Below the pieces are notes generated by a model that saw only the letters and a program-made list of their open reading frames with translations, was not told where the DNA came from and did not search any database. Of a stretch of 64,000 nt of DNA, positions 8,958 to 18,414 are shown one piece after another. The stretch comes from an uncultured Oscillibacter sp. (GTDB lineage: Bacteria; Bacillota; Clostridia; Oscillospirales; Oscillospiraceae): contig CAJTMG010000018.1 in the NCBI GenBank assembly GCA_910577405.1, positions 7,938-71,937 on the forward strand, in the 5' to 3' direction. Positions within the stretch are counted from its first letter, which is position 1, and each line of letters begins with the position of its first letter. The translations under genes and the position numbers were made by a program.

Positions 8958-10537
8958 TTACTCCAACTGGAACATACTCACCAATTTATTCATCAGCAGA
9001 GACTGGTCCGACAGCTCCTGCGAGGTAGCGGCGCTCTGTTCCGAAGTCGCGGACGTGCTTTGAATAACAGAAGCTATTTGGTCGATTCCTTCCGTAACCT
9101 GAAGGACTGAGCGCCGTTGGATACCTGAACAGCGCTGCTGGCAACGGTTCCGGCGGAATGGCTGATTTGAGAGAGCGTATCCCGCAAAGAACTGTGAATT
9201 GCCTTTATGGACTGCTCCATAGATACAAAGTCGCCCCAATATGTACGGGAAATATTTTCACGGAAATCTCCCTGTGCCATTTTACTCAAGTGATGGGTTA
9301 CATCCTGCGCCACATCGTTCAGCCGGGAAAGCATCACTTCTAAAGCCTTTGCCAGCTGAGCGGTTTCATCCTTGGATTTCACCTGCGGGGACGGCGTGTG
9401 CAGATCTCCATCAGCCATCATCTCCAGCCGGACAACGCAGGATTGAATCGGGCCGGAGATTGACCTGCCCACTTTGACTGCCACAGGGAATGTAGCGAGC
9501 ACAACAAGAATCACCACCAGAACGGTCAGCAGGATGCTCCGGTCTAAGGTGGACTTGAACTCCCGCTGGCTGGTTTCAATGGCGATACTCCATTCCTGAT
9601 TGCCGTCGATGGGAGCAAACCCAACAAATTTGTTGTCTCCATAAAACTTATATGCGCCAAAGCCGGTTTCTCTCTGGATCATACGCTGATTCACAGCAGC
9701 CACATCCGCAACACTGGGGTCTGTTTCTGCGGCCTCGATCATATTGGAGCTTTCCGCCACAACCGAAGCGTTCCGATGACCAATGACATTCCCCTTGCGG
9801 TCCAGCACATAGGCGACGCCGCCGCTGCCTATAGACAGATTGCTTACGATGTCCGAGAGAAAATCTGCGCTGATTCCGCCATAGACAATGCCGTCAAAAT
9901 GGCCATTGGTGATAATCGGCACCTCCAGCAGGAAAATCATTGACTGTCCGTCGTTCATAATATCCGAGATATAGGGTTTCACTGTAGACTTGCACTGTTG
10001 AAAATAATCTTCCTCGGCGTAACTATATCCTGTGGAAGAAAAACCGTTGACATCCATTTTCCCAGTGTATAAAAATCCATTGCGCTGGGCGATTTCCTCC
10101 CGAATCGGAACCAGCTCCGGGGCAGTCGGGTCGGATTCCCTGAAGATGTCAGAAGCGGCGGCCTCTTGAAGCGCTGTCCAATAGTTCCCCATATTCCACT
10201 CCACAGCGTCCGCGGCCATCTGAGTAGCGGGTCCCAGGGTCTTTGTCATAACATCATCGATTCCTCTGGCGTTCAATAGGGCTGTAATCACACCGATCAA
10301 CACTGAGCCAACTGTCTCAGGGTAACATGAAAGCAAAAAATATGCAATCCAAATTTTACAGTTTTTATCCGGATTTTTTGTGCAGGCTTTGCAGATGCTG
10401 CAATCACCGGAAGGACGTTCCAGACCCCCCCACTGCCAAGTATACGCCTTACTGATCCTCAGATTCCCTCTGAGCGGCAGTTCCGCAGAAGGTCTTCCGA
10501 ATCGGGAAGTCCAATGCGTTTTTTGGTTCCCTGTCAA
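8958..10537 (-). pseudogene. Methyl-accepting chemotaxis protein, disrupted by internal deletion
   Basis: The reading frame (stop at 9074) encodes a Cache-type sensor (GSGGVAYVLDRKGNVIGH), a second membrane segment near 9510, and a HAMP region, up to ASSAVQVSNGAQS. At about 9105-9112 it shifts frame: the other frame continues as VLQVTEGIDQIASVIQ, then SATSEQSAATSQELS down to 8958, the normal C-terminal end of the methylated helices. The whole intervening signalling hairpin that should contact CheA/CheW is missing. The N-terminus is also odd: an unusual Cys-rich leader precedes the membrane segment VGSVLIGVITALL, so the true start may be lost. Certainly non-functional in signalling. Confidence 0.88.
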
Positions 10538-10658
10538 AAGGCGAGAGACGGCAAAAAATCAAAGAGACGCCGCAAATCAAACTTGGCTCCCTTTCGCTAT
10601 GATAGAGGCACAGAATCAAACCAATCCAGCGGCAAATAACAATCAGGAGGAATACAGC

Positions 10659-11843
10659 ATGGAAAATTTTGAGTTTTACAGTCCCACATACTTCGTCTTC
10701 GGTCGGGGAACCGAAAACCGTACCGGGGAATTCGTCAAAAAGTACGGCGGCCACAAGGTCCTGATCCACTACGGCGGGGGCAGCGTAGTCCGTTCGGGTT
10801 TGCTGGACCGGGTGAAGGCTTCTCTGGACGCGGCGGGCATCGCTTATGTGGAACTGGGCGGCGTGAAGGCAAGTCCTCTCAGCGATCTGGTGTATGAAGG
10901 CATTGAGCTGGCCCGGAAAGAAGGCGTGGACTTTGTGCTTCCCATCGGCGGCGGTTCCGTGATGGACTCCGCGAAGGGTATTGCGCTGGGTGTTCCCTAC
11001 GACGGCGACTTCTGGGACTTTTATTGCGGCAAGAAAGGCCCTGTCACGGAAGCCCTTCCCGTAGGCTGTGTAGTGACCATCGCCGCGTCCGGTTCCGAAG
11101 GCTCCACCGATTCCGTGGTCACCCTGGTCACCGGGGACGGAAATCAGTACAAGCGCTGTGCCGACGGGGACATCCTCCGGCCGCTGTTCGCCATCATGAA
11201 CCCGGAGCTGATGATGACCCTGCCGCCCTACCAGACCGCCAGCGGGATTGCCGATATCATGGCCCACTGCATGGAACGCTATTTCTCCCATACAAAAGAA
11301 TGCGAACTCACTGACCGCCTGCTGGAAGCCGTTATGCTCACCATGATCAAAGAGGGCAAGCGGGTGATGAAGGACCCCCAGAATTACGACGCCCGTGCCA
11401 ATATCATGTGGGCCGCTATGGTTGCCCAGAACAATTCCACAGGCGTGGGCCGGGCGCAGGACTGGGGCACCCATCACATGGACAACGAAATCGGCATCAA
11501 CTACGGCGCTTCCCACGGCGCGGGCCTGGCTCTGCTGTTCCCTTACTGGATGCAGTACGCCATGAAAACCCAGGGTCCGGAGCTGTTCGTGAAGTACGCC
11601 ACCCGTGTCTGGGGCTTCCAGAATGATTTTGAGCATCCCGAAACCACCGCCATGCAGGGTATTCAGGCGTTCCGGGACTTCATGACCGAGATCGGAATGC
11701 CCGCGACAATCAGCGAACTGGGCGGTAAGGAAGAGGACATCCCCGGCATGGTGGAGAATATGTTCCATGGTGCCCCCAATCACGGCAATTTCGTCAAGCT
11801 CACCCCGGAAATCGCCGCTGAAATCTATCACATGGCTCTGTAA
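10659..11843 (+). CDS. Iron-containing alcohol dehydrogenase (BdhA/YqhD-like)
   Basis: A 394-residue group III alcohol dehydrogenase. It has the dinucleotide motif GGGSVMDSAKG near residue 95 and metal-binding His residues in IADIMAHCMERYF, GASHGAGLALLFP and HGAPNHG. The ATG at 10659 follows AGGAGG; the frame is open far upstream but lacks a better start. Such enzymes reduce aldehydes with NAD(P)H. It converges on the glycyl radical enzyme set, whose product could be an aldehyde, but this link is inference. A strong terminator follows. Confidence 0.93.
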   Translation: MENFEFYSPTYFVFGRGTENRTGEFVKKYGGHKVLIHYGGGSVVRSGLLDRVKASLDAAGIAYVELGGVKASPLSDLVYEGIELARKEGVDFVLPIGGGSVMDSAKGIALGVPYDGDFWDFYCGKKGPVTEALPVGCVVTIAASGSEGSTDSVVTLVTGDGNQYKRCADGDILRPLFAIMNPELMMTLPPYQTASGIADIMAHCMERYFSHTKECELTDRLLEAVMLTMIKEGKRVMKDPQNYDARANIMWAAMVAQNNSTGVGRAQDWGTHHMDNEIGINYGASHGAGLALLFPYWMQYAMKTQGPELFVKYATRVWGFQNDFEHPETTAMQGIQAFRDFMTEIGMPATISELGGKEEDIPGMVENMFHGAPNHGNFVKLTPEIAAEIYHMAL

Positions 11844-11880
11844 AATACTGATTTTCTCCCACTCTCTCCATATACCTCAA

Positions 11881-11921
11881 AGACAGGCAGCCGGTGCAGA
11901 CTCCCGGCTGTCTGTCTTTTT
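11881..11921 (+). terminator. Strong intrinsic terminator after the iron alcohol dehydrogenase
   Basis: A 14-bp stem, AGACAGGCAGCCGG (11881-11894) with CCGGCTGTCTGTCT (11904-11917), one G-U pair, 9-nt loop, then a T-run. Confidence 0.9.
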
Positions 11922-11931
11922 CCGGCCAGAC

Positions 11932-11967
11932 ACAAAAACAAGACCCACCGCGATACGGCAGGTCTTG
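11932..11967 (-). terminator. Terminator of the BCCT transporter gene
   Basis: On the minus strand CAAGACC and GGTCTTG (11961-11967 and 11939-11945) form a stem followed by TTTTTGTG. It sits just after the BCCT stop codon at 11996. Confidence 0.75.
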
Positions 11968-11995
11968 CTGGAAACATCTATGAAACCGCTTGCGA

Positions 11996-13645
11996 TTACC
12001 AGCCCAGCTTAGCCAGGAATTTGATCTTGCTCTTGGGGGCCATAGGTTCACCGTTGTCCATGGCGTCGGCTACCTCCGGTTCAGGCTCGAAGCTGCCGTC
12101 TGCTTTCCGGGGACGCTTCAGGATAAACCGCACAAAGCCCACCATGCAGGCCAGGCAGATGAAGCACATAGGAATGCCCGCGAAGGATTTGATGGTCTTC
12201 ACGCCGCTGATGCCGCCCAGGGAGACAAACACTGCCGCCACTACCGCGAACACCGTTCCCCAGAAGAGCTTCAGCCGCACGGGAGGCTCCGTGTTCTCGT
12301 TGGCGTCGCTGTAGCACATACCCGCCAGAGTGACCGCCATGGAGTCGCACTGAGTCACCAGGGAAATCGTGATGATAATCAGCATGATGATCTTTGCCAG
12401 GGTCGAAAGCGGCAGAACATTGAACATATTCAGCGTCAAAGCCTCCGCGCCTTCCGTGCTGTACATGGTGAGGAAGTCGACGCCATCCCAGATCTGAGCG
12501 TGAAGAATGGTGCCGCCAAAGACGGAGAACCACACGATACCGAACACAGCGGGAAGCAGCCATTCGATCAGGACGAACTCCCGGAGGGTACGGCCATAGG
12601 CGCAGCGGACCATGAACAGACCCAGCAAAGGCGCGTAGGCCATCCAGTCCACCCACCAATACATATCCCAGTTCTGGGGCCACATATTGGGAACCATCTC
12701 GTTCACTTCATTCAAAACAGGATAGGGAGCGGTGTTCAGGCTGGCGGCAAAGAAATCACTGATATAAGCGCCCAGGCTTTCGGTGAACAGGTTGCAGATA
12801 TAAGCTGTGGGACCAGCCAGGAAAACGAAGAGCAGCATAATGAAGAAGAGCTGTACATTCCGGTTGGACAGCCAGGTGATGCCGTTGCGCAGGCCGCTGA
12901 CAGCCGAGAGGTTATAGCAGACAAACATGGCGGCGATAATGGCCACGTAAATCATGGTGCTGGGCTGAATCCCGGCAAAGGCCTTCACGGCGGAGGAAAG
13001 CTGCATTGCGCCGTAACCCAGACCGCCGGCCACAGCAGCCGTCAGAGCAAAGGCAGACCAGGCGTCGAACGCGTCCGCCCACTTGCTCTTCACCACGTCC
13101 TTGCCCATCAAGGGAATCAGCAGGGAACTGGTCTTGAACGGCGCGCCCTTGTTCAGGATCAGATAGGCCAGAATCACGCCCGTCACCACGCAGGTAGCGT
13201 AAGGCGTCAGGCCCCACTGCATGAAACACCGGGCCATACTCCAAAGCACCGCGCCGTCGCTGCCGGATTCCAGGCCGGTATAAGAGGGAATATCCATAGC
13301 GAAAATCAGAGGTTCCGCCGCGCCCCAGAATACCACGCCCGCGCCGATGCCGGTACAAAGAGAGATTCCAAACCACTGCATCATGGAGAATTTCGGCTTC
13401 GCGTTCGGGCCGCCCAGCTTTACTTTGCCCAGAGGCGTCACCATAACCACGATGCAGAAAATAACCATCCCCAGGCATACCAGACTGGAGAACCAGCCCA
13501 GGCCCCACATGGCATTGTTCATCACGAAGTTGTTAAGAATGTCGTAGAATTTCTCGGCGTTGACCAGAATAGCGGCCAGCATTGCAATAAACAGGACCAC
13601 GGTTACAGACATAACAGTCCATTTGATTTTTCCCTTTTCTTTCAA
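11996..13645 (-). CDS. BCCT family transporter (betaine/choline/carnitine type)
   Basis: A 549-residue transporter with about 12 membrane segments. Diagnostic stretches are the glycine-rich GIGAGVVFWGAAEPLIF in the unwound helix and the tryptophan-rich core MYWWVDWMAYAP, followed by RTLREF. Family members import quaternary amines or related zwitterions (glycine betaine, choline, carnitine) using Na+, H+ or antiport. The start is a TTG 5 nt after AGGAGGG. It lies downstream of the AraC gene at the end of the glycyl radical enzyme set, suggesting it brings in that enzyme's substrate. Confidence 0.93.
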   Translation of the reverse strand: MKEKGKIKWTVMSVTVVLFIAMLAAILVNAEKFYDILNNFVMNNAMWGLGWFSSLVCLGMVIFCIVVMVTPLGKVKLGGPNAKPKFSMMQWFGISLCTGIGAGVVFWGAAEPLIFAMDIPSYTGLESGSDGAVLWSMARCFMQWGLTPYATCVVTGVILAYLILNKGAPFKTSSLLIPLMGKDVVKSKWADAFDAWSAFALTAAVAGGLGYGAMQLSSAVKAFAGIQPSTMIYVAIIAAMFVCYNLSAVSGLRNGITWLSNRNVQLFFIMLLFVFLAGPTAYICNLFTESLGAYISDFFAASLNTAPYPVLNEVNEMVPNMWPQNWDMYWWVDWMAYAPLLGLFMVRCAYGRTLREFVLIEWLLPAVFGIVWFSVFGGTILHAQIWDGVDFLTMYSTEGAEALTLNMFNVLPLSTLAKIIMLIIITISLVTQCDSMAVTLAGMCYSDANENTEPPVRLKLFWGTVFAVVAAVFVSLGGISGVKTIKSFAGIPMCFICLACMVGFVRFILKRPRKADGSFEPEPEVADAMDNGEPMAPKSKIKFLAKLGW

Positions 13646-13718
13646 AATAACCCTCCTATTCTCTCGACTTCAGCCTATACGTATAAATGCGGTTTCATAG
13701 AATGGATTTCGTGCTCAA

Positions 13719-14429
13719 TCAACCCAGTTTTCCCCGAAAACAGGGGCAGTCCCGGTATTCCTTAGGGGTCATGCCGGTGATGGAGTGGAAAGCCCGGGTA
13801 AAGGTGGCGTTGCTGCTGTAGCCTACCATGACGGCTACCTCCATCACGCTGAAACTGGTCTCCGCCAGAAGCTCTTTCGCGCGGTCGATGCGGATGCGGC
13901 GAAGATACAGGTTCGGAGAACAGCCCGTCTGCTGCTTGAACCAGTCGTTATAGTATGTGACGTTATAGCGCTCCATCTCCGCAAGCTGACCCACGGTAAT
14001 AGGCAGGTCGTAGTGCTCGCTGATGTACCGGATAGACGGCGCGGCGCAGTTTTCCAGGAGCTTGCTGTAAAGATAGCTGTACAGATACCGGACGGACCTG
14101 CTTTCCGGATTCTGCTTCAATTCCGCCTGAATCAGCTCCACCAGCTGCATGATCTGTCCGCGCATGGAGACGATCACAGGCCGTGAAAGCAGAGCCGCGT
14201 CCTTGTCGTCCACCTGGGAGAGATTGATGGCCAGAAGCCGGCCCCGGTAGCCGCACTGGTGGTCCATCCCCGCCGGGACGAAACACAATTCCTGGCAGGT
14301 GACGTCGTACTCCTCCTCCCCCACCCGGATGCTCATGGACTGCTGGAGAGGCACCAGAATCTGAGGGTAACTGTGACGGTGCTCCCCGCTGCACTCCTGG
14401 AATTCCTGAATGTCAAGTTTCTGCCGCAT
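13719..14429 (-). CDS. AraC family transcriptional regulator
   Basis: A 236-residue regulator with an N-terminal cupin-like sensor (about 10-95: IRVGEEEYDVTCQELCFVP) and a C-terminal double HTH (about 135-230) ending in FTRAFHSITGMTPKEYR. The ATG at 14429 lies 8 nt from GAGGAGG; an in-frame TTG at 14435 is too close. It sits 24 bp downstream of the activase stop (14454) and 73 bp before the BCCT start, so it may be a local activator for the transporter in addition to the sigma-54 regulator at 18840. Confidence 0.92.
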   Translation of the reverse strand: MRQKLDIQEFQECSGEHRHSYPQILVPLQQSMSIRVGEEEYDVTCQELCFVPAGMDHQCGYRGRLLAINLSQVDDKDAALLSRPVIVSMRGQIMQLVELIQAELKQNPESRSVRYLYSYLYSKLLENCAAPSIRYISEHYDLPITVGQLAEMERYNVTYYNDWFKQQTGCSPNLYLRRIRIDRAKELLAETSFSVMEVAVMVGYSSNATFTRAFHSITGMTPKEYRDCPCFRGKLG

Positions 14430-14453
14430 AGTCAATGCCTCCTCTCCTGATGT

Positions 14454-15230
14454 TCAGCGCACTTGAACGCCGCAGCTTCCCACGATTTCCCGACAGCGGG
14501 CCATGCGTTCCTGTGTAGGCGTGGGCGTGCCTGCCAGTTCATAAGGCCGTCCCAGTTTTTCATAGGTGGCCGTGCCCAATTTGTGATAAGGCAGAAGCTG
14601 AATGTGATCCAGACGCTTCAGGCTCCCGCAGAAACCGCCGATCAGCCGCAGTTCTTCATCCGAGTCGTTGACGCCGGGAATGACGGGAGTACGGACCACC
14701 AGACGGAACCGCCCCGGCTCCCGGTCCATCTGCCGCAAGTTGTCCAGAATCAGGTCATTGAACACCCCGCAGTACTCCTTATGGGCCTTGCCGCTGATGA
14801 GCTTCACGTCGGCGTAGACCGTATCCAGATAGGGCAGGAGGGCTTTCACGTGTTCCCAGGGTCCAAAGAGGCAGGTTTCTATGGCGGTGTTGAAGCCCTC
14901 CCGTTTGGCGTTTTTCAGCAGAGCCAGGGAGAATTCCGGCTGGGCCAGCACTTCACCGCCGGAGAGGGTCACGCCGCCGCCGGAGACGAAAAAGAACAGG
15001 GAGTCTTTCCGCAGCTCCTTCATGACTTCCTCCACCGTCATCAGGGTACCGTAGACATTCCCCTGGGCCCTTTCCACGCCAAAGGACTGACTTTCCGGCG
15101 TAGAACACCATTGACACCGCAGCGGACAGCCTTTCAGGAACACCACCGTCCGGAAGCCGTCGCCGTCGTGGACAGAGGACCGTTCGATTCTCAGCACCAT
15201 CCCCTGCCGGTCTTTTTCAAATACTTCCAT
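14454..15230 (-). CDS. Glycyl radical enzyme activating enzyme (radical SAM), short form
   Basis: A 258-residue radical SAM protein that abstracts H from the glycyl residue of its partner, presumably the enzyme at 15830. The cluster motif CPLRCQWC gives Cys35, Cys39 and Cys42; the GGEV motif appears as TLSGGEVLAQP. After the CX3CX2C loop the chain runs straight into the barrel with no additional cysteine-rich segment. It thus lacks the two-cluster ferredoxin-like insert found in most activases of non-PFL glycyl radical enzymes and resembles PFL activase in size. ATG follows AAAGGAGGG. Overlaps the previous gene by 14 bp. Confidence 0.93.
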   Translation of the reverse strand: MEVFEKDRQGMVLRIERSSVHDGDGFRTVVFLKGCPLRCQWCSTPESQSFGVERAQGNVYGTLMTVEEVMKELRKDSLFFFVSGGGVTLSGGEVLAQPEFSLALLKNAKREGFNTAIETCLFGPWEHVKALLPYLDTVYADVKLISGKAHKEYCGVFNDLILDNLRQMDREPGRFRLVVRTPVIPGVNDSDEELRLIGGFCGSLKRLDHIQLLPYHKLGTATYEKLGRPYELAGTPTPTQERMARCREIVGSCGVQVR

Positions 15231-15777
15231 GCTCTTCCCTCCTTTGGGTTGGATTTTCCCTCTCGTTTTGGCGGTAACGGCAGATTCCCACCGCGGCGGA
15301 GACCATTCCAATGATTTCGCAGAGCAGATTTGAAATGGACCCCGCCGCTATGGTGTAGATTACCCACAACGGCCCCGCGCAGAAGAGTTTGTTCAGCCGC
15401 ATGACCTGCCCGTTATCGCTCCAGATGGTCAGCGTCACCGACAGCATGGAAGCCATCGCGCACGCGTTGGAAACCCGGAAGCTCCCCCGCCATACCAGCA
15501 GACAGGCGGCAATCAGCAGAACCGAAAACAGCCAGTGCCAGCCCTTCCAGTCCGCCCACTTTTTACGGCCCCGGAAGCTGTACACAATCTGATTCACCGC
15601 GCTGACCCCTAATGCCGCACAACCGCTGTAACTGCCCAGAAGCAGGTAATGGACCACATACAACACATCCCCCGCTGTTTTGCAGAGAATCAGACCCCTG
15701 CCGCTCTTTACCTGATAGCTTCCGATACAGAAGGCCATAGCGACAAATCCAATCGCCTGAATCAAAACCGCGTCCAT
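15217..15777 (-). CDS. YgjV family inner membrane protein
   Basis: A 186-residue, strongly hydrophobic protein with about six short membrane segments, resembling the YgjV family (start MDAVLIQAIGFVAMAF). The ATG at 15777 follows AAGGAG; the frame is open upstream into the GRE gene but has no better start. The function of this family is unknown. Its place between the glycyl radical enzyme and its activase, with a 14-bp overlap onto the activase, makes it part of the pathway operon, perhaps in transport or product export; that role is inference. Confidence 0.78.
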   Translation of the reverse strand: MDAVLIQAIGFVAMAFCIGSYQVKSGRGLILCKTAGDVLYVVHYLLLGSYSGCAALGVSAVNQIVYSFRGRKKWADWKGWHWLFSVLLIAACLLVWRGSFRVSNACAMASMLSVTLTIWSDNGQVMRLNKLFCAGPLWVIYTIAAGSISNLLCEIIGMVSAAVGICRYRQNERENPTQRREEHGSI

Positions 15778-15829
15778 TTCCTGCTCCTTTCCTTCCTGCT
15801 TCGTTTCCGAATCCAGGATAATGTTCCTG

Positions 15830-18220
15830 TCAGCCGCAGCCGGCCCAGCTGTCAATTTCTGTCCGGCCAATGATTTCGTCCTGGGTCTCCTTCCCCAGCT
15901 CCACAAAGAAGGCCGTATAGCCCGCAACGCGAATCAGCAAGTCACGATGGGACTCGGGGTGCGCCTGAGCGTCCAGAAGGGTCTGACGGTCCACACAGTT
16001 GATTTGAGCATGGTAAACATCCAGCATACACATGGTTTTCAGCATATTCATGCCGTGGGCAATGCCAATCTCGCCCTGGAGCATCTCCGGCTCAAACTTC
16101 ATATTCAGCTGTGTGCCCTGGGTGAACCGCGCGTGGGGAATACGGCTGACGGACTTCAAAAGCGCCGTGGGTCCGTTCACGTCCGTGCCGCCGGTGGCTC
16201 CGATGCCGTCAGTGAGGGGCGTTCTGGCGTTCCGTCCGGAGGGCAGCGCGCCGACCCACTGACCAATGGGGGTATTTCCGGAAACCGGCAGCATTCCGCA
16301 GGTCATCTTCCCGAATTTGGTGTCGTACTTTTCGAACTGGTCCACTACATGGGTGAAAATCTCGCCTACACAGAAATCCGCCCGCTCGTCATCGTTGCCG
16401 TACTTGGGCGCGGTCAGACACATGGCCTGCACGTCCTCATAGCCCACGAAATCCGCGTCCAGGGCCTTTACAAGCTGGTCCATGGTCACCTTTTTCTCGT
16501 CGAAGACCAGATACTTTACCGCCGCCACGGAGTTCACAATGTCCGCCTGGCCCACGGTAATCACGCCGCCGCCTACGCTGTACTTGGCCGCGCCGGGCTG
16601 ACTGTAATCCATGCCGGCTTCCATGCAGTGAGGGAAGCCCAGGGACAGCACGGGAACGGGACGGTAATTCATGCTCAGGTAGTCCAGGAGCTGGTTGCCG
16701 GAGGTGATGGCGTCCACGGCAAAGTCAATATGCTTCTTTACGGCGTTGAAGAAATCCTCGAAGGTCTTGAAGTTCCGGGGATCTCCGGTGTGGACGGAAA
16801 CCTGTTCGCCAGTGATGCGGCTTTTCCCGTCGTTCAGGGCGAATTCCACCATCGCGCCCATGTTGATATCTGCAATGTCCGTATACTCTTTGAGTTTGCC
16901 GGAGAGGTTCGTTTCCACACAGCCGCAGGGGTTCCAGTCCCAGGCCTCGCTCAGGGGAACGCCTTTGTTCAGCATCATCCGCACGCCGACATCGTTGGAA
17001 TACACGGCGGGCATGGTCAGACCCATACCGATGCACTCCACGGCCTTGTTCAGCAGGGAGTCCGGATTCTTGGAAATGCTGTAGGTCACGGACAGGTTCG
17101 GCTCCTTGAATTTCACGTCCTCCGTAGCCTGAATCATCATATAGGACAGCTCATTTGTTGCGTCGCTGCCGTACTCGTCGATGCCGCCGCAGCTGGTCTG
17201 GACCGTGATGCAGTAACCAGCGGCGTACTGGGCGGTGACCTCGTCCTGAAACAGGCTCATTTCCGCGATCTTGATCCACAGGCAGTCCAGAAGCTCCTGC
17301 GCGTCCTCATCTGTCAGAATCCCGGCTTCCTTGTCGGCCTTGTAGAAGGGATAAAGGTACTGGTCCAGACGGCCAAGGTTATAGCTGGAGGCGTTCTGTT
17401 CCATGTAGCAGGCGTATTCATAGGTCAGGATGGACTGGCAGGCTTCATAGAAATTCCGGGCGGGATGTTCCGGTACCCAGCGGCAGACTTCGGCGATTTT
17501 CAGCAGTTCCGCTTTCCGGGTCTCATCCGCGCATTCAGAAGCCATTTTTTCAGCCAGGTCCGCGTGACGGTGGGAGAGATGGATAATCGCGTCAGCTACC
17601 ATAATCTCGGACTTGTAGAAGAAGGACTTTTCCAAATCGCCGGGAACCGCGTCGTCCAGCTTTGCCAGGGCTTCCTCGGCCTCCTTCTTCAAGGCCCCGA
17701 TGCCCTTATTCACGATCATACGCCAGTCCACGGTGGTCTCGCCGTAGCCCCGGACGGCTTTCCGGTCAATAAAGATGGCTCCATTGGCCCGGAGGCGCTT
17801 CACATCGTCGGGGAGCATCAGGTTCCAGCGGTCCAGAACGCATTTGTTTTTCCAGTAGTCCTTCACGTCGTTGAGATAGACCTGTTTGCCCTCGTCGCTG
17901 AGATAGAAGGGGTCAAAGGGCCGGGTGGAAATGGTGTCTACCTCCCGCTCAATGACGCCGGACGCGCTGTCGGGGTTCAGGATGCCGCAGCGGGGCTTGA
18001 AGCCGACGCCGCCTACCAGCAGCTCGTGGTCCTGGATGTAAATCTGCTTCCGTTCGCATTCGTACTTGTAGCCCGTGGCCTTCTGGATCATCCAGGGCAG
18101 GCCCTCGGTGTCCCTGAAGCCCTCGGTGACATACTTGGCGTTGTATACGTCCATATCTACCCGGGTCGCCAGGTACTGCTGCCGGAGAGCCTCGATGCGC
18201 TCCATGTAATTCTCTGCCAT
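15830..18220 (-). CDS. Glycyl radical enzyme with C-V-E active site (unknown substrate)
   Basis: A 796-residue glycyl radical enzyme. The thiyl-radical loop is NPCGCVETNLSGK, giving Cys434 and the adjacent acid-base Glu436, the arrangement of dehydratases, C-N or C-S lyases and arylacetate decarboxylases, and unlike the Cys-Cys of pyruvate formate-lyase. The C-terminal radical loop is RVAGYTAFFVEL with Gly767. The threonine after C-V-E differs from the C-V-E-P form I recall for choline lyase and diol dehydratases. ATG at 18220 follows GAGGAGG; the frame is open to 18430, but that part contains the sigma-54 promoter. Context: activase, membrane protein, BCCT carrier. Substrate unresolved. Confidence 0.93.
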   Translation of the reverse strand: MAENYMERIEALRQQYLATRVDMDVYNAKYVTEGFRDTEGLPWMIQKATGYKYECERKQIYIQDHELLVGGVGFKPRCGILNPDSASGVIEREVDTISTRPFDPFYLSDEGKQVYLNDVKDYWKNKCVLDRWNLMLPDDVKRLRANGAIFIDRKAVRGYGETTVDWRMIVNKGIGALKKEAEEALAKLDDAVPGDLEKSFFYKSEIMVADAIIHLSHRHADLAEKMASECADETRKAELLKIAEVCRWVPEHPARNFYEACQSILTYEYACYMEQNASSYNLGRLDQYLYPFYKADKEAGILTDEDAQELLDCLWIKIAEMSLFQDEVTAQYAAGYCITVQTSCGGIDEYGSDATNELSYMMIQATEDVKFKEPNLSVTYSISKNPDSLLNKAVECIGMGLTMPAVYSNDVGVRMMLNKGVPLSEAWDWNPCGCVETNLSGKLKEYTDIADINMGAMVEFALNDGKSRITGEQVSVHTGDPRNFKTFEDFFNAVKKHIDFAVDAITSGNQLLDYLSMNYRPVPVLSLGFPHCMEAGMDYSQPGAAKYSVGGGVITVGQADIVNSVAAVKYLVFDEKKVTMDQLVKALDADFVGYEDVQAMCLTAPKYGNDDERADFCVGEIFTHVVDQFEKYDTKFGKMTCGMLPVSGNTPIGQWVGALPSGRNARTPLTDGIGATGGTDVNGPTALLKSVSRIPHARFTQGTQLNMKFEPEMLQGEIGIAHGMNMLKTMCMLDVYHAQINCVDRQTLLDAQAHPESHRDLLIRVAGYTAFFVELGKETQDEIIGRTEIDSWAGCG

Positions 18221-18273
18221 AATCTGCCTCCTCATTAAAAACCTTGCTGTTTTGCGGTTTGCCTTTTTATGCA

Positions 18274-18288
18274 GCAAAAAATGTGCCA
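18274..18288 (-). promoter_or_regulatory. Sigma-54 (-24/-12) promoter of the glycyl radical enzyme operon
   Basis: On the minus strand the sequence reads TTGGCACATTTTTTGC: -24 element TGGCAC (18283-18288), five bases, then TTGC (18274-18277), matching the sigma-54 consensus at the GG and GC dinucleotides and spacing. Transcription would begin near 18262, about 40 bp before the GRE start codon. The nearest upstream gene on this strand encodes a sigma-54 activator. Confidence 0.85.
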
Positions 18289-18414
18289 AAGCAGGCAGAA
18301 AGACTTTTTCAGTTTGTGAGTACAGACCGTTTTTTGTGCAGACTGCCAAGTCAATCACGATTTTGCAAGGGCTTTTTCTCTTTTGAGGCGGATTTTGGCC
18401 AGTGTGATTTTCCG

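Noticed and set aside
10561..10600. Sigma-54-like TTGGCTCCCTTTCGC before the iron alcohol dehydrogenase
   Set aside because: The spacing between GG and GC is one base short and the -24 box is TGGCTC; not a credible promoter.
15830..18220. Naming the radical enzyme choline TMA-lyase because of the BCCT carrier
   Set aside because: The active loop continues T-N-L after C-V-E and the usual cut neighbours (microcompartment genes or EutG/PduP sets) are missing; evidence is insufficient.
15821..18238. Very long open frame antisense to the glycyl radical enzyme
   Set aside because: It is a GC-driven shadow: the minus frame has complete family motifs, promoter and ribosome site, the plus frame has none.
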